A DNA stretch of 7,740 bases from positions 1 to 7,740 of the forward strand of contig QAMK01000011.1 in NCBI GenBank assembly GCA_003149915.1, given 5' to 3'. The number at the start of each line of letters is the position of its first letter. The stretch's first letter is position 1. The position numbers and the translations under genes were made by a program. The DNA comes from Bacillota bacterium (GTDB taxonomy: Bacteria; Bacillota_I; Bacilli_A; RF39; UBA660). The notes under the pieces were generated by a model, which saw nothing but the letters and a program-made list of their open reading frames with translations, did no database searches and was not told the DNA's origin. This document shows, piece after piece, positions 6,402-7,740 of this stretch.

Positions 6402-7325
6402 ATGAATCATACAGATATTAGTAGTACAGCAGTTTTAAAGGAGTTTATCAACTGTCCAACTTTGGATAGTTGTTTCAAAGAATATTGGAGAGTGCGGAAA
6501 GAACATCCAGAATTGGAAGCAGTAATCGACGCTACTTTCGTTGGAATTATTTCGAAGTATGTTGGTCAGGATGATATAGCACTTTCTATCAATCCGAGTT
6601 TCCCGTTTGAGAGTGGAAAACAAAGACAAGCATATTATAAGATGAAAGAGTTTTATTATCGTTTGTCATTACAAGATATTATGAATCGTTTGAAACCGAT
6701 TCAAGAAGAGTGCTTAAATTATCAAACTCAAGAAATGAAATTGATAGAGAAACAGAAAGAATTAAAAAAAGAGCAGCATGATATGAAAGAAGAGTATCGT
6801 TTGAAACGGTTTCCAAAATTATGGCAAGGAGTAGTTAAACAGTATTATCGTTTGATGGATTTTAATAGGGGCATTTCACTTGGTGTTAGTGCTGCTACGG
6901 TTGGTGTCGGTGCAGTTTGTTTGTCACTTTTTCCGGCAACAACTAGTTTAGCAATCGCAGCGTTGTTTGGAGTGACAGGTCTTCATGAAATGGTGACTTC
7001 GAAGGATGGTGGATTTATTACGGATCGACGTCGTCTATTGAATACTCAGATGGACAATTTAAGAATGAAATTGGAGAAGAATCGTTATCGTTTGCAAAAC
7101 TGTAGAGAACGTATTTTGACAGATCGAAACCAAATCGAGTGTGCGATGTTACAGATGGATAATATTCAAAACAATGCCGATACTTGTCATATCCTTCAGA
7201 AGAAGGATTCTAAACCGGAAGATAGTAATACTTTTGAAGTTAACCCGACAATGCTTCCTAAGAAGAATACTCCAAAGCAGAGAACTCTTCATCTTAGTCG
7301 AAGACTATCGCATACTTCTAAATAG
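6402..7325 (+). CDS. Unrecognised membrane and coiled-coil protein
   Basis: I do not recognise this 307-residue protein. The start is the ATG at 6402, six bases after GAGGA (6391-6395); the frame extends upstream only through the promoter. The N-terminal part (about 1-90) is mixed and soluble-looking. Residues about 90-138 are highly charged and probably coiled-coil (Glu/Lys/Gln-rich, around LIEKQKELKKEQHDMKEEY). A Gly/Ala-rich hydrophobic stretch at about 157-194 is long enough for one long or two short membrane helices, perhaps a hairpin broken at P178. A second probable coiled coil (about 205-260) follows, and the tail is polar and basic with Lys, Pro and Ser. There is no signal peptide, so it may be a membrane-anchored protein with both ends on the same side. 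It has its own promoter and terminator. No function is assigned. Confidence 0.85.
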   Translation: MNHTDISSTAVLKEFINCPTLDSCFKEYWRVRKEHPELEAVIDATFVGIISKYVGQDDIALSINPSFPFESGKQRQAYYKMKEFYYRLSLQDIMNRLKPIQEECLNYQTQEMKLIEKQKELKKEQHDMKEEYRLKRFPKLWQGVVKQYYRLMDFNRGISLGVSAATVGVGAVCLSLFPATTSLAIAALFGVTGLHEMVTSKDGGFITDRRRLLNTQMDNLRMKLEKNRYRLQNCRERILTDRNQIECAMLQMDNIQNNADTCHILQKKDSKPEDSNTFEVNPTMLPKKNTPKQRTLHLSRRLSHTSK

Positions 7326-7330
7326 CGGGG

Positions 7331-7357
7331 AAGAACGAAAAATAATCGTTCTTTTTT
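7331..7357 (+). terminator. Intrinsic terminator after the 307-residue protein gene
   Basis: AAGAACGA (7331-7338) pairs with TCGTTCTT (7346-7353) around the seven-base loop AAAATAA, with a T-run at 7352-7357. It starts five bases after the stop codon. The stem resembles that of the kinase terminator (GAACGA/TCGTTC in both). Confidence 0.87.
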
Positions 7358-7408
7358 ATTTGATGTTAGTTAAACAGTAAAATGCAAAACATCAAAAAAT
7401 ATAATAAT

Positions 7409-7443
7409 TACAAGGGTTAATGCAAATTAATCCTTGTATTTTT
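7409..7443 (+). terminator. Second hairpin terminator in the intergenic region
   Basis: TACAAGGGTTAA (7409-7420) pairs with TTAATCCTTGTA (7427-7438) through 12 pairs including one G-U, with the loop TGCAAA. Five T follow (7439-7443). No gene lies between this and the previous terminator, so it is either a back-up or the 3' end of a unit whose coding part is gone. The reverse strand is also T-rich after the hairpin, so weak action in both directions is possible. Confidence 0.75.
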
Positions 7444-7469
7444 GTTAAAATTTAGTAAAATAGTATTAG
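7442..7469 (+). promoter_or_regulatory. Candidate promoter before the interrupted start codon
   Basis: TTGTTA (7442-7447) and TATTAG (7464-7469) are 16 bases apart, directly after the hairpin terminator. An AAAAAGGAAA ribosome-site stretch (about 7471-7480) and an ATG at 7488 follow in the right order. The match is moderate in very AT-rich DNA. Confidence 0.45.
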
Positions 7470-7487
7470 AAAAAAGGAAATTATTGC

Positions 7488-7517
7488 ATGCCAAAAAGAA
7501 GTTGTAATAATTTTTAA
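7488..7517 (+). pseudogene. Possible 5' remnant of a gene cut by the IS30 element
   Basis: An ATG with a fair ribosome site (AAGGAAA, spacer about 8-9 bases) and a promoter upstream opens a frame of only nine codons (MPKRSCNNF) before TAA. The last codons fall in an AT-rich inverted repeat that probably belongs to the end of the neighbouring IS30 element. The simplest reading is a gene whose beginning survives on this side of the insertion. The remnant is too short to identify, and chance cannot be excluded. Confidence 0.35.
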
Positions 7518-7540
7518 AAAATTAAATGCAACTTTTATTT
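7501..7540. repeat. Imperfect inverted repeat with T-rich tail, probable IS30 end
   Basis: GTTGTAATAATTTTT (7501-7515) and AAAAAATTAAATGCAAC (7516-7532) form an imperfect AT-rich hairpin followed by TTTTATTT (7533-7540). It lies about 40 bases beyond the transposase stop codon, where an IS30-family terminal repeat is expected. On the + strand it also has the form of a terminator, which would shield the element from outside transcription. The exact IS end cannot be set without the other terminal repeat. Confidence 0.4.
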
Positions 7541-7740
7541 AGAATATGAGAATCAATTGTTTTCTTTTTAGGGATTATTTTTGAATTAATTTATATCCCA
7601 AATTAACTTCATCTTTCTTGATTTTCTTAAGATGAAGTAATTTAGATATATCTTCGCCATATTGATTGGAAAAAATAGAATATGGTGTTTGATAATCTAA
7701 GGTTTTGCGTTGAACGTTGTTGATATGATTCATCATATCG
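7505..7740 (-). mobile_element. IS30-family insertion sequence, 3' end (partial)
   Basis: The transposase C-terminus and about 70 bases beyond its stop form one end of an IS30-type element that continues past the right edge. The boundary near 7505-7530 is inferred from the inverted repeat at 7501-7532 and from the sudden end of the small frame at 7488. It is a different family from the element at the left edge, so the two do not form a composite transposon. Confidence 0.5.
7575..7740 (-). CDS. IS30-family transposase, C-terminal 54 residues
   Basis: Reverse-strand translation gives an open frame from the right edge to TAA at 7577-7575. It contains MNHINNVQRKTLDYQTPY, which fits the end of the IS30 integrase core (family pattern roughly LN-x-RPRK-x-LGYKTPYE-x-F). 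A short basic tail ends in EVNLGYKLIQK, as in many Bacillota IS30 proteins. The DDE catalytic residues lie outside the window, so activity cannot be judged. No break is seen in the visible part. Confidence 0.8.
   Translation of the reverse strand, partial: DMMNHINNVQRKTLDYQTPYSIFSNQYGEDISKLLHLKKIKKDEVNLGYKLIQK

Noticed and set aside
5903..6403. 166-codon reverse-strand open frame over the kinase
   Set aside because: It is antisense to the conserved kinase ATPase domain and has no motif or ribosome site. It is a shadow of a well-supported gene.
1..7740. CRISPR array, tRNA or rRNA gene, composite transposon
   Set aside because: No regular direct repeats with spacers and no tRNA or rRNA-like segments were seen. 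The two flanking insertion sequences belong to different families.

Overview
The window looks like a chromosomal segment of a low-GC Gram-positive bacterium (Bacillota). AT-rich intergenic DNA, a T-box leader, strong AAGGAGG-type ribosome sites, extended -10 promoters and hairpin-plus-T-run terminators all point there. An Erysipelotrichia-like gut lineage is my best guess, but that is inference. The standard bacterial code is used (TGG is Trp, TGA is a stop).

Layout, left to right. Positions 1 to about 745 hold the 5' part of an insertion sequence whose DDE transposase reads leftward out of the window, with a hairpin over its start site. Positions 791-1066 hold a promoter and a complete T-box leader whose specifier codon reads AUC (Ile). 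It controls ileS (1067-4159), a type 2, eukaryote-like isoleucyl-tRNA synthetase followed by an intrinsic terminator. A roughly 200-base intergenic region has a hairpin oriented to terminate leftward transcription and an extended -10 promoter. Then comes a two-gene operon for an OmpR-family response regulator and a membrane histidine kinase, joined by an ATGA overlap and ended by a terminator that contains the kinase stop codon. A monocistronic gene with a near-consensus promoter and its own terminator encodes an unrecognised 307-residue membrane and coiled-coil protein. The right end carries a second terminator, a promoter/ribosome site/ATG that leads into only nine codons, and the C-terminal end of an IS30-family transposase reading leftward into the window.

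The most notable feature is in IleRS. The class I 'HIGH' signature reads GLHH (residues 56-59), meaning the first and third positions are swapped. This GXHH form is known in some IleRS2 enzymes and is associated with extreme mupirocin resistance. KMSKS, the editing-site motifs and the Zn-binding Cys pairs are intact, so this appears to be a working enzyme. The T-box places it under tRNA-Ile charging control, so it may be the cell's main IleRS.

The two insertion sequences belong to different families and bracket the block. One lies about 45 bases upstream of the ileS promoter. The other appears to have cut off a gene just after its start codon.
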